27,979 nt of DNA from Schoenoplectus triqueter (Eukaryota; Streptophyta; Magnoliopsida; Poales; Cyperaceae). The notes below the pieces were generated by a model. It saw only the letters and a program-made list of their open reading frames with translations. It was not told the DNA's origin and made no database searches. The stretch is from positions 1-27,979 of the forward strand of contig CAXKVV010000190.1 of NCBI GenBank assembly GCA_964058805.1. Direction: 5' to 3'. Position numbers and translations under genes: made by a program. This document shows, in pieces, positions 1-10,047 of this stretch (the stretch's first letter is position 1; every line of letters starts with the position of its first letter).

Positions 1-596
1 CATTATTGGACGATCCAAAATTCTTAAATCAGGTTACTTTCTCTTAGCCCAAAAAATAGTAAATAAATTTAAAAAATATAAAATTTGACTTTATATAATA
101 GTTTGATATAAAGAATAAATTGAATAATTTAGATCGGTCATTTTTAACTTGAAATTTGAGATTTTGACATGATATATGAAGGCATCTGTGGAATGCGTTG
201 TATTTTAGACTTTATATATATATATATATATGCTCATAAAATTTTATTATTTTTGAGTTTATTTTATATTAATTCAAATGATAACAAAATAAATGATTTA
301 ATTATGATTAATTGATTAATTTTATATATTTATTTTATTATTATTTGTTTCAATATAAAATAACTTTCAAAATTCATGAAAATTTATGAGCATATTAAGT
401 TAAAAATTAAAAAGATAAACGGTTTGGATTTCAAATTTAAATATTAAAATTTAAAAATAAATCGATGGCACTTAATGGCACATAACATTAACGACATTAA
501 ACCCTTTCATTATTGACTATTACTTGAAAATGTTGTAAAATTAATGTTGAGAGACTCGATAAATTCAGAAGATTTGTTGGTTGAAATCGGTGATAA

Positions 597-640
<44 letters not shown>

Positions 641-879
641 GATATATAGCTCTCGATATATAAAACATTAAATCTACAATTAGGTGAACATCATTCATTC
701 AATTGAGTCAAAGCATCTGTCCTGTCACGCAATTAAATGATTTCAGATTTTACGAAGATGAAGATGGTAGGAGGATCTTGCTAAGGGACCAGGGAAAAGG
801 GGGAGTATGCAAAAAAAAAAATTATAGTAACTAAAAAAGATACGAAATGGTAAGAGTATTTTTTATACCAGCTAACATG
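1..879. other. AT-rich intergenic DNA with TA microsatellites
   Basis: No coding region is visible on either strand. Two short (TA)n runs stand out, at about 209-231 and 601-632. The second causes a run of alternating Tyr/Ile codons in a minus-strand open frame, which is a low-complexity artefact and not a gene. The rest is A/T homopolymer-rich plant intergenic sequence. Confidence 0.75.
601..632. repeat. (TA)16 dinucleotide microsatellite
   Basis: An uninterrupted alternation of T and A runs for 32 bases. Such tracts are common and length-variable in plant intergenic DNA. No function is implied. Confidence 0.9.
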
Positions 880-1700
880 AATCGAGTTTGAAATTCAATT
901 TTGAACATTTAGATCGAGCTTCAAATTTGGATCCGATTTTTTCCCTCTTCTGTTATTAAATTAGTTTATATATTATGTTTAAATATTTATTTTTTAATTT
1001 AGTTATATTAATCTAATTTAAAATTATTATTTAATTATGTCACACTAAAATTTTAAATGATATAAAACATTTTAAAAGACATACTATTAGAACATCAGAC
1101 AATATTAGAAATATCACAACAATAATAATAAAATAAATTATTCTCATAATTCCAATAATAAAACATTGACATTAATCATGTTGTAGTTAAACGTTCTCGT
1201 CCTGGGCTCCGGGTTAAAAGTATGTTGATATGATCTTCATTTCACTTATAGTCATCGGAATATGTATCTTCCTTTGTTGATTTTTTCTGGATCTAGTCAG
1301 ATGATTGTACCGTTGTATATCGACTAATTTTGTTTATTATCATAATTATATCAGCGACCAGTCTATGTGTTACCGTAATTGTAAATTCTATAATATGTGA
1401 TCCAGTTTTCTGAATGAATAAACCATAAGCAAGTGATCATATGAAATATCAGTCAATTACAGATTCTGACACCAACAATTATCAATTCTCATCACACATA
1501 GTTGAACCTCATATTTTATCTCATCTTTGTATCCCGATATTTTAAAACAGAACCCATAAATTATAGTAGTACGACATCATAAGTTTTTCCTTTCTCGCCG
1601 TGATGTTTTATCACTTCTGTGTCTTTGGGAGAATATCAGACTATGGACTTCTCAAGCTGACCTAATTTCTGGACACTTATAGAATCACTGAACACATTTA
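880..1700. repeat. Dispersed repeat, copy A (partner at 27088-27979)
   Basis: This stretch is collinear and in the same orientation with the right edge of the window. Shared landmarks in order are a 'cgagtttgaaa' motif near 889 (27093), 'tcatgttgtag' near 1178 ('tcatgttttgt' near 27331), 'ttattatcataa' near 1334 (27494), 'ccagttttctgaa' near 1402 (27578), 'caccaacaattatcaatt' near 1471 (27646), 'cctcatattttat' near 1508, 'gatgttttatca' near 1602 (27881), 'gggagaatatcaga' near 1628 (27909) and 'cttatagaa' near 1677 (27957). By eye the identity is roughly 75% in the better blocks. No clear coding frame is conserved. It could be the non-coding part or LTR of a retroelement, or an old dispersed transposon. 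The outer boundaries are not defined. Confidence 0.72.
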
Positions 1701-3173
1701 TACCGTATATTCTCAATGATAGCACATATAGATAGTTATCTAGCAATTTTGAACACGTTGTTTAGTAATTATGAACAATTGCTTATCATTATACTCTGCT
1801 GATTAAGGTCTTCATCTAGATATTGTACCCATATTTATTGATGTAATGTAGTCACTTAATTTAGGGTTAACTCTTCATCATTAAATTTTTTCGCTGACAT
1901 TGGCTGGATCTAAATCTGTACTGAGTAATTTTTAAATTATTCACATTTTCATGGTGGTTGTGGGATCCAAGTTTCTTAGGAGCAGGATTTTTCTTGGAGA
2001 GAGTGTTAGGAGCAGTCCTGCGTGATGACAGAGGTATTTCGCTGTATTAGCATGTGAGCTGAGTAGTTGATTAGGACTCTTCAGGATATTGAGTTTTGCT
2101 TATTTATTTTGGGGCTTTATTTGAGAGAATTTGCTGCCCATTCTGATGGATTCATCCCCCACCAATGTCGGGCGTTGTACCGTACTTTTTATTCTGGATT
2201 GCATATTATTTTATATTATTTTTATTTTATTTATTTTATGTTAATTTATTTTATTCATTTAGCCTTCTGTACGCATGTCTTATTGTGCATACGTGGCGGG
2301 ATTGTCACTCATAATTCATTTTAATTATTTTGGGGAGTGATACTATTGTTTTTATCATTCTGCGAATTTTCTTAGAAACTACCCCAAATAAGCTATAAAA
2401 ACTCACCAGAACTTGGTTGAGCAGTGTTGATTCGTGCACTGATGGTTAGGGAGCATCTCCAAACCGACATGAAACTACCTTCTCAAGTCCTGAACATTGA
2501 TTGTGTAGTCGACAAAAAAGGAGCACGCGACATGAATATCGTAACCCATGCCAGTTAAAGTATTCAAGATTTTACCTTCGTGGTACATATTGATCAGCAA
2601 CATAGTCAATTTTATATAAAATGAATGATAAACCCTACTGAGTAGTATATTTTAATTTTACATCATAAAATAATAGTGCAAATAAAAAACTCACAATAGA
2701 GTGCTAAACACGGATCTGAACTGGATATGTTCAAACAAACACTTTTAGTTCGAAACTCTTATAAAGCTAACAATGACAATTTTGTAGAAATAGTTTCCGA
2801 AAAAAAAAAGAAGAAGACAACTAGTTTGGATATATACTAAAAAAATTCTTGGACCGAATTTTAATTCAAGCTAGATGGTTTTCGATATATAAGCAAATAA
2901 AATCAAAAGAGCCAAAAAAACTAGGACCGACTTTTAAACTCAGTCCAAACTAGATAGTTTTTGAAATATAAATAATTTAACAACATAAGAGGAAAAAATA
3001 GTACTCGAGTTTGAAACTCGGTCTGAGGGTCTTAGATCAAATTTTAAACTCGGTTCGAAAGTCTGGAACCAAATTTCAAACTCAGTCCAGACTAGTTGGC
3101 AGTAAAAAAAAAATAATCTTACTTCTTCATGTTTTTAGTTACTATAATTTTTTGTTTGAGGAGTATACACATG
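1701..3173. other. Intergenic DNA, no confident gene
   Basis: The open frames here are short (85 and 70 codons) and hydrophobic or lysine-rich, with no family resemblance I can support. A cluster of short related motifs built on 'gagtttgaaactcggtc' or 'ttttaaactcagtcc' lies at about 2850-3100, as described separately. The rest is AT-rich sequence with short homopolymers. Confidence 0.6.
2850..3100. repeat. Cluster of 'AAACTCGGTC' motifs
   Basis: Variants of the motif T-T-T-N-A-A-A-C-T-C-(A/G)-G-T-(C/T) occur near 2860, 2935, 3010, 3042 and 3075, each preceded by a form of 'ggaccgaa' or 'gatcaaa'. The same motif begins the dispersed repeats at about 889 and 27093. The cluster therefore looks like degenerate tandem copies of the leading part of that repeat family. 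It has no coding potential. Confidence 0.5.
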
Positions 3174-3492
3174 TAGGGTGCACATTTCATCGTGTTTCAT
3201 TTTGTGGTAAACGAAATAGTTAACGAAATAAATTTTTTTATTAATTAAAAGAAACGGTTAATGAAACTATTTTTTATTTTCGTGGTATTATATGAAATGA
3301 TATTTTTCATTTCGTTAAATGTATTTCAGTTTAAATATATGAAATTTTGTGTTTCATTTCGTTTCATTTCATGCTAAATGAAACAGTTGACGAAATAATT
3401 TTTATTTCGTTTATTAAATGAAATGATTAATGGATTTTTTTTCTTAACACAACGATTAACGAAAGAAACTTTTTACCACGTTTGACAGCCTA
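3174..3492. mobile_element. Small hAT-like MITE
   Basis: This 319-bp AT-rich element begins TAGGGTG and its other end, read on the opposite strand, begins TAGGCTG, as expected for hAT terminal inverted repeats. The flanking octamers are similar but not identical: tacacatg at 3166-3173 and tgcatatg at 3493-3500, matching at 6 of 8 positions. The interior is built from degenerate copies of a 'GAAACGGTTAACGAAA'-like motif in both orientations (near 3209, 3251, 3380 and 3460). Subterminal repeat arrays of this kind are typical of non-autonomous hAT elements. There is no ORF. The family assignment is inferred from the ends. Confidence 0.55.
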
Positions 3493-3500
3493 TGCATATG

Positions 3501-6184
3501 GCACAGTTGGAAGTTTAGAACGCCTCCGTGGAGGCAAAAAAAATAAATATACTAGTTAGGTACCCTCCGTGGTTATATTTATCAATTTAAAATGATATAT
3601 TTTGTAGATATATAATAATTTTATATTCTAAAATATAAAAGCATCCGCCGCTAACATTGATATATCGTATAATACAAAAATAAAATTATATTAAAAATAA
3701 TATTTAAATGTTCTTCGATGGATATGTCTCAAAGAGATGTTCGGTGGAAAGATGTTTATAAATAGTCATATAAAATTATAATATTCTTTAAAATTAAAAA
3801 TATTTATTTAAGACAGAAAATATCTACTGATTAGGAAAAAATAAACAGCTCGATTGTGATATAAAGAGCAATATGTTGGATTAAAATTAATAAATGTAAA
3901 ATCAATTACAGATATATATCAAATATAATCTCGCATGATTTCTCTCAACTTTAATTCTCTTTCTCCTATATGACAAAAAAAAATTGAGAGGAATATAAAA
4001 TAATGGACGCTATCATGTTCGTTTGATTAATCAATATTAGTGTAAATTATTAGATAAGAGATATTTTGGGAAATAAAAAATTTGAAAAGAAATAATAATA
4101 AAACATGGAGTCGTTTAATTGTTATCTATATAATAGTATAAATATGATCACGATATTTTCATTTACGGCACACCACGTGATGAACCACAAATATTAATTG
4201 GATTATTCAGTCCGCCCCATCATCTTTATTGGACTCATCTTAAAGACAGGAATTTTGATAAACTATGACTCTTGAATACGAAATGTGTTTTCTTTTTTCC
4301 AAAAAAAAAAGACACTTATGTCTATTTCATTGAATGAAAAAATCAAATTACAAAGTCTAGTAAAATAGCGAATACTAACCGCTCTATTGTAAATCCACCC
4401 GATCGTATGTGTCAAAACCAGTAAGCCACTGGTTACTGTAAAGTCAACGGTCTTTTCAAATTTGTTTACATCTCATTCCAGCACAAATGACATCCTTGTC
4501 ATTTGTCAGTCTCTAAGACAATAGAACCCAACGAAATGAAATAGCCAATATCCACACAAATTGCAATACTGCAAACAACTACATTTTATTACAAACAAAA
4601 TCAACAAAATAAATACATTAATTATAAGCAACGTATCACCACAAGAATTTGAAATCTCAGTACAAAATGAAGAAAGTTACCGATTTTTTAATGTATACTA
4701 GCTAGCCCCCCTTCCTAAAAAAAAAATCAAATCAAATTTAGTGACTCATGCTAATTGTCCAAACAATCTCAGATATTATAACAACTCTGATAGTTTTACT
4801 TGTTAAAATCAGAATGAATGGAGTCATTTTAATTAACGGAGCTTATTGAAGAATGAGTTTTTACGAGTTTGTTTCATTTTATCAATGATTTAAATGTTTA
4901 TTTAATATTCTTTAACTGTATCTCAACTTGATGAATATACTTAGCCGTTAGTGTCTAAAGAGATGTTTGAGCAAATAATAATTTTTTTTTTGCTATTTAT
5001 GAGTCGTAGGGGTTATTGAGGGCAATAAGAAAAAAATATATAATTATTTTTTTTGTTTACTTGAGGCCTTAAAAGTTTTGGTGTATGTTCCATTGACATG
5101 TTAAAAAATATCAGATATTATTATCTTAATATGATAGTAAAAAATGTGGATCTTCACGAGACAAAGATAGGTTTTAAAATTATAGTTATTTATTGTGTAC
5201 TTGTATTCTTGGGACTTGTCCGCCGCGTAAAATGGTGAGTGGATAATTATCAATTGTGTCGACACTTTTGTCTTTACTTCCGGAACTTCTAAGTTCTAAC
5301 TAGAAATTAATATGGGTACGCAAGAAGTCGATTCACATTATGGTCCTTGTTGTCGACGAAAAGAATCAAAAGATGTTTGTTTTTCCGAACCTCCACTTTC
5401 TCGTAGGAATTTTTAACTTTCTTCGTACTTGTGACAGAATTCATTAGTCCCGATTATTTGTTATATTTGATTTAAGTATTGATTAATTCTACTTTTGATA
5501 ATACTGTGGAAATAGTTCTGATACGTTCTGATTTAGAAATTCATGAGAATAAGATGTATGTGTTTAGTGCGCAACTCTAACACATGCAGTAAGATGGAGA
5601 AATACATATATTTTCTAAGTTCTCAACACGGTTTTATATAGTAGAGAAATCATAAATATGACTTATTAACATGTCTAATTTCTTAATTCACATTATATAG
5701 GAGACGAGTCATAAATATGATTCATTAAGGAGAGTTAACGGAGTTAATGAGTCTTTATTGATCAAATTATGACGTGACTCAGGTGTAACAGTGACATCAA
5801 TAAACATTTATGACATGATAATTCAATCTATTCTTGAGCTCGGAAATATCTAGTTCGAAAATATTTTGAGTATGAACTTATTTAGGCTTATTCAAGCCTG
5901 TCTAATGTATTGTTTAGGGATGTACCTCTTGGGTCGTAGTTATGAGTCTATATAGGGTTTTGAGGAGCACAACTCTGCTATCAATCTCTTGAGTCGAAAT
6001 ATATTATAATGACATTTTTTAATACAATATAATGCAATAAGACTTTCGGAAACATAATATAAAGATCTTTAGGAGGAATAAACATATAGGATTTTCAGAT
6101 TTTTCGGGTTATTCAGATTTTTCTCTTAACCCAAAATGGTCAGTTTAATGATACCTTCAATCCATGACAAACCTTTATTACTTA
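3501..6184. other. Intergenic DNA, no confident gene
   Basis: No coding region is supported. Minor structures are a perfect 6-bp stem (GCCTCC-GT-GGAGGC) at 3522-3535, with 'cctccgtgg' repeated directly at 3523 and about 3564, and two related segments of about 30 bp around 5640-5670 and 5697-5728 that share 'tcataaatatga'. The rest is AT-rich with short poly-A and poly-T runs. Confidence 0.6.
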
Positions 6185-6189
6185 AAATT

Positions 6190-7919
6190 TTGGAGTTGTA
6201 CCGGAAATTAGATACGAAAGAGGGCGAAAATGATGTATACGAGATGACTAAACTTCGAGAAAAGAAGACAAGAGACTTCCACCAAGTTAAATGTATTAAG
6301 GATGAGACTGATAGACTTTTGATGAAAGATGAGGAGATTAAGAACAGATGTAGAGCATACTTCGACAAGCTATTTAACGACGAGAGTGAGAAAAACACGA
6401 TCGAGTTGGACGACTCAATTGACACCAATAGGCGATTTGTTCGGAGAATTCAAGAGTCTGAGGTGAAAGAAGTTTTAAAAAAACATGAAAACAGGTAAGG
6501 CGTTAGGACCGGATGACATCCCGATTGAGATATGGAGATGTCTTGGAGATATAACAATAGTGTGGCTCACTAAACTATTTAATACCATTTTTCGGTTCAA
6601 TAAGATGCTTGATGAGTGGAGAAGAAGTATATTAGTACCAATCTTCAAGAATAAAGGAGATATTCAAAGTTGTACTAATTACAGAGGAATTAAGCTCATG
6701 AGTCATACCATGAAGCTTTGGAAGAGAGTGATTGAGCACCGTTTAAGAAAACTGACAACTGTCACTAAAAATCAGTTTGATTTTATGCCTGGGAGGTCCA
6801 CTATGGAGGCGATTTTCTTGATAAGACAACTTATGGAGAGACATCGAGAACAGAAGAAAGACTTACATATGATATTTATTGATTTAGAGAAAGCGTATGA
6901 TAAAATTCCGAGAAATATCATGTGGTGAGCGCTCAAAAGGAAACTAGTCCCAACAAAATATGTTACTCTTATTAAGGATATGTACACAAATACTGTGACT
7001 TGTGTCAGAGCATGTGACGGCGAGTCTGATACATTTCCTATTAAGATAGGATTACATCAAGGGTCAGTATTGAGTCCATATATTTTCACCTTAGTGATGG
7101 ATGAAATCACAAAGGACATACAAGAAGATATTCCTTGGTGTATGCTTTTTGCTGATGATGTGGTGTTGATTGACCAGAGCAGAATTGGAGTCAATCAGAA
7201 ACTAGAGTTGTGGAGACAACTTTAGAATCAAAAGGTTTTAGACTTAGTAGGACAAAAACTGAATATATGAGGTGTCAGTTCAGCGGGGAAAACTTAGATG
7301 ACGGAGATGTTAGTTTGGATGGACGAGTAGTACCCATGAATGACACATTTCGGTATTTGGGATCGATGTTGTAGAGTGAATGAGAGATTGATGAAGATGT
7401 TAGTCATAGAATAAGAGCTGGATGGGTAAAATGGAGACAAGCATCTGGTGTTCTTTGTGATAAGAAGGTCCCAAACAAACTAAAAGGCAAGTTCTATAGG
7501 ACGGTGATTAGACCCGCGATGTTATATGGCGCAGAATATTGGGCTACAAAAGGACAACACATCCAGAAAATGAGTGTAGCTGAAATGCGGATGTTGCGTT
7601 GGATATGTGGCCACACAAGGAAAGATTGAATCAGAAATGATGATATTAGGGACAAACTTGGGGTAGCACCAATTCAAGAGAAGCTAGTCCAACATCGTTT
7701 GTGATGGTTTGGTCATATCTAACGATGGCCTCCTAAAGCATCAATACGCAGCGATATTTTAAGTCGTCCTGAAAATACAAGAAGAGGAAGAGGTCGACCG
7801 AGATTGACATAGAAGGAAGTAATAAAAAGAGATTTGAAGGAATGAAATATACCCAAAGAGCTTGCTTTGGATATGAGTGCGTGGAAGATAGCGATTTATA
7901 TACCTGAACCATGATTTAG
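6190..7919 (+). pseudogene. RTE-type reverse transcriptase pseudogene
   Basis: In the intact family this protein copies the LINE RNA into DNA at the nicked target. Visible blocks in order are the pre-RT linker ('KLDTKEGENDVYEMTKLREK', from about 6196), 'MKTGKALGPDDIPIEIW' at 6485 (RT motif 1), 'NYRGIKLMSHTMKLW' (motif 2), 'FIDLEKAYDKIPR' (first catalytic Asp region), 'GLHQGSVLSPYIFTLVMDEI' (7048), and the catalytic 'FADDVVLI' (7148). A C-terminal domain follows, with '[16 protein letters not shown]' and a late 'RRGRGRPR'. It is dead. One frameshift lies in the A-run at about 6475-6483, and another near 7219 separates 'LELWRQ' from 'LESKGFRLSRTKTEYM'. In-frame stops occur at 6926 and at about eight places after 7370. 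Most stops sit where the family has Arg (CGA), Gln (CAA/CAG) or Trp (TGG). Confidence 0.9.
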
Positions 7920-8099
7920 GAGTTAGAGTATAATAGTAGAGTTATAAACTTCATATTCTTAGATTTTGTAGGATTTTAGGATTTAGAATTTGGAAATAGT
8001 TTCAGAAATAGAGGTTTAGATAGGATTTTAGGATTTAGAATTTAGAATTAGGTTTTAAAATAGGATTTTAAAAATAAGAAATAGATTTTATAATAGAGG

Positions 8100-8215
8100 T
8101 TTATTGTACTATTATTACTGTTGTTATTATTGCTACTATTATTAGCATATTATCATTATCATTATCATCTTTATTTATATATTATTATTATTATTTTATT
8201 TTATTTTTTCTTCCA
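8100..8215 (+). repeat. ATT/ATC triplet-rich 3' UTR of the LINE
   Basis: A low-complexity stretch of ATT, ATC and GTT triplets lies between the RT pseudogene and the conserved tail. It belongs to the LINE 3' UTR and has no independent coding potential. Confidence 0.7.
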
Positions 8216-8290
8216 TCATATTCATTTTTATCACTGATATTTGAGATCTTTAATCTTATGTTTTCTGATTGGGTTTCATTCCTAGCCTAC

Positions 8291-8340
8291 CCCCAATTTA
8301 TTTGGGATTAAAGGCTTTGTTGTTGTTGTTGTTGTTGTTG
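8291..8340 (+). repeat. RTE 3'-terminal block and (TTG)8 tail
   Basis: A CCCAA...TTGGG stem with a 5-nt loop is followed by 'aaaggct' and eight uninterrupted TTG units ending at 8340. In plant RTE elements this 3' end is thought to be recognised by the element's reverse transcriptase. Here it marks the exact 3' boundary of the insertion. Confidence 0.88.
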
Positions 8341-9007
8341 TATAACATTCTAGTAGATCATGTTTAACGGATTTAGCAAGTTACATTGACAAAAGTTATC
8401 ATACATGAAAAAAACATAAATAACAATTAGTAATAGTTAAAAAATATAAATAAAATATATCTCCAAAAATATAAAAATATTCAATTCGCAATAAGAAATT
8501 AAAAAAACATTATATATATGCAGTTGCATTCTATATAATCCAACACTAGCTATTTGAACTTTCAATAGAAATATTATTTATTAAAACACGCTATTATTAT
8601 AATTATTATTATTATTATTACTATTTTTTTATTAGTAAGTAAATAATAAACAAATTGAATGATGAGTAATCATAATTTATTTTAAAAGTAAAGGGTATTT
8701 GATATATAATTAACAACATGTCGACAAAATTACGTTGATTCTAAATTTTGAGAAATATAAATTCAATTATATTATGTGGTTGTATAGGGTTTCAACCGAC
8801 ATATTTTTATTTTAATATAATAAGTATTTGACACATTAACTAAACTGCAATCACACATAACTAAATGAAATCTGAAATTTATTGGTTTTTAATTTGACTG
8901 GATCAGGATGAAAAGATTGCATGAAGTACTTATACACCTCAATGACGGAATTAATTTGGAACAAGAGACATGAAGAAAAGTTTGGAAAAAGAACTATAAG
9001 TCTTATG
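8341..9007. other. AT-rich intergenic DNA
   Basis: No gene is supported. A short ATT-rich run occurs at about 8593-8632. The 60-codon minus-strand open frame near 8851-9033 has no recognisable family and overlaps the start of a MITE-like inverted repeat. Confidence 0.65.
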
Positions 9008-9253
9008 TAGTGTCCACTTCTTTTAGTATCCACCTCTTATTCACCATTTTATTTGTTAACAGAAATTATCTATTTGTTATTTAGGAACACCCAATTATTG
9101 ACTAAAGATTGTTATATTTTTTTTTACACATTTCTATATTACAAAGTAGACATTCTTAATTAACTACTGTATATTTTTAGTTAGCAATTAGATATGGACA
9201 ATTAATAAATAAAGGGCTGGACAAGAGGTGGATTGCAAAAGAAGTGGGCACTA
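9008..9253. mobile_element. MITE-like element with ~55-bp inverted repeats
   Basis: The left arm begins TAGTGTCCACTTCTTTT (9008) and continues with 'TCCACCTCTT'. The right arm on the opposite strand begins TAGTGCCCACTTCTTTT (ending 9253) and continues with 'TCCACCTCTTG'. The arms stay alignable for about 55 bases with roughly 80% identity and enclose an AT-rich core of about 135 bp without an ORF. No clear target-site duplication is visible, so I do not assign a superfamily. Confidence 0.62.
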
Positions 9254-9405
9254 TATTTTCCAAAGAATTACTAAATTAACTAAATATGAATAACACAAGT
9301 GTTAATAAATATTATGACATTATAATTTTAAATATATAAATTCCTAAAATAATTATCAAATTAGGTTTTTATATTATTAGAAATCGAGCATATGACACTG
9401 CAATT

Positions 9406-10047
9406 TAGAGTATTAAAAACGGGTCGGGTCGGGTCGGGACGGGTTTCCACGGGTCGGCGGGTTTTGGCGGGACGGGTTGGGACGGGTCAACGGGTTTTCA
9501 TGGGACGGGTTAGGACGGGTCCATTTTGGGGGGTTTGGCCGCGACCCGTCCTAGACCCGTCGGGTCGGACGGGTCAGCGGGGCGGGGCGGGTCGGGTCCA
9601 AGGGTGGGGCGGGTCGGGTCGGGTCCAAGGGGTTTTTTTTTTCAAAATTCAAAAATAACCCAATAAAATTCAAATAAATTCTCAAAATTTCCAAAAAATT
9701 CAAAAATAATTATTAAGAATATTTAAAATATATAATTATTTATATTTTTACCAAAAAAATTAATTTTTTCCATATTTTTTTTGAATTTTTTGAATTTTTT
9801 TGAATTTTCCCGGGTTTGCACGGATTCCCGGGACGGGTCGGGGTGGGTTTGCACGGGTTGGGCGGGTCGGGTCAGGTCGGGTCTAGCACGGGTTTTTTTG
9901 AAATTTTTTTGCCCGCGCCCGTGCTAGACCTGTCGATTCTAACGGGTCACGGGTTTGACGGATTGGGTCACGGGTCGGGGCGGGACGGGTCGCGGCCACG
10001 GATTCAGCGGGTCGGGTCTGACCCGTCCGGGTTTTTTTATAACCCTA
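9406..10047. mobile_element. 642-bp non-autonomous hAT, CGGGT-repeat family
   Basis: The left end reads TAGAGTATTAAAAACGGG. The right end on the opposite strand reads TAGGGTTATAAAAAAACCCGG. Both resemble the ends of the 4.6-kb hAT at 19455-24059. Both termini carry dense arrays of CGGGT/ACGGG motifs, and the centre is AT-rich with no ORF of its own. About 360 bp of the left end align with the large element, including 'GGGGGGTTTGGCCGCGAC' at 9528. The right 230 bp align with its right end (matching 'TCTAGCACGGGTTTTTTT' at 9882). Sequence flanking the ends is cactgcaatt on the left and cactgcat on the right, an imperfect 8-bp duplication. The open frames across it encode Gly/Arg repeats and are artefacts. 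Confidence 0.82.

Larger units (their letters stand above)
6185..8340 (+). mobile_element. RTE-clade LINE, 5'-truncated and degenerate
   Basis: A non-LTR retrotransposon remnant. The protein similarity starts abruptly near 6190, in the linker between endonuclease and reverse transcriptase, so the upstream endonuclease and 5' end are missing. This is normal for LINE copies truncated during target-primed reverse transcription. The RT and C-terminal region run to about 7915, followed by a 3' UTR rich in ATT/ATC triplets (8100-8210). The element ends with a 'CCCCAATTTATTTGGGATTA' block at 8291-8310 and then (TTG)8 at 8317-8340. That terminal block plus a TTG tail is the known 3' signature of plant RTE LINEs, and of SINEs such as Au that borrow their tail. 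No convincing target-site duplication was found. Confidence 0.9.

Noticed and set aside
510..698. 62-codon minus-strand frame with a Tyr/Ile run
   Set aside because: The run is a translated (TA)n microsatellite, and nothing else in the frame looks like a gene.
1970..2330. Possible RNase H-like fragment ('GAVLRDDRG' near 2007-2035)
   Set aside because: The resemblance to LINE RNase H domains covers about nine residues and needs frameshifts to extend. No neighbouring RT similarity is visible.
2470..2600. Minus-strand coding-like run ('KILNTLTGMGYDIHV')
   Set aside because: It is short, interrupted, and not matched to any family I can name.
3040..3070. tRNA-like 'GGTTCGAAA' box
   Set aside because: There is no matching acceptor stem, anticodon arm or A box. 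The word belongs to the dispersed repeat motif.
6126..6190. Start of the LINE ORF at 6136
   Set aside because: Residues encoded before about 6190 do not resemble the RTE linker. The open frame simply extends into flanking DNA upstream of the 5' truncation.
8291..8340. A complete SINE
   Set aside because: The tail resembles Au SINEs, but the upstream sequence is LINE reverse transcriptase and no tRNA-like A and B boxes are present.
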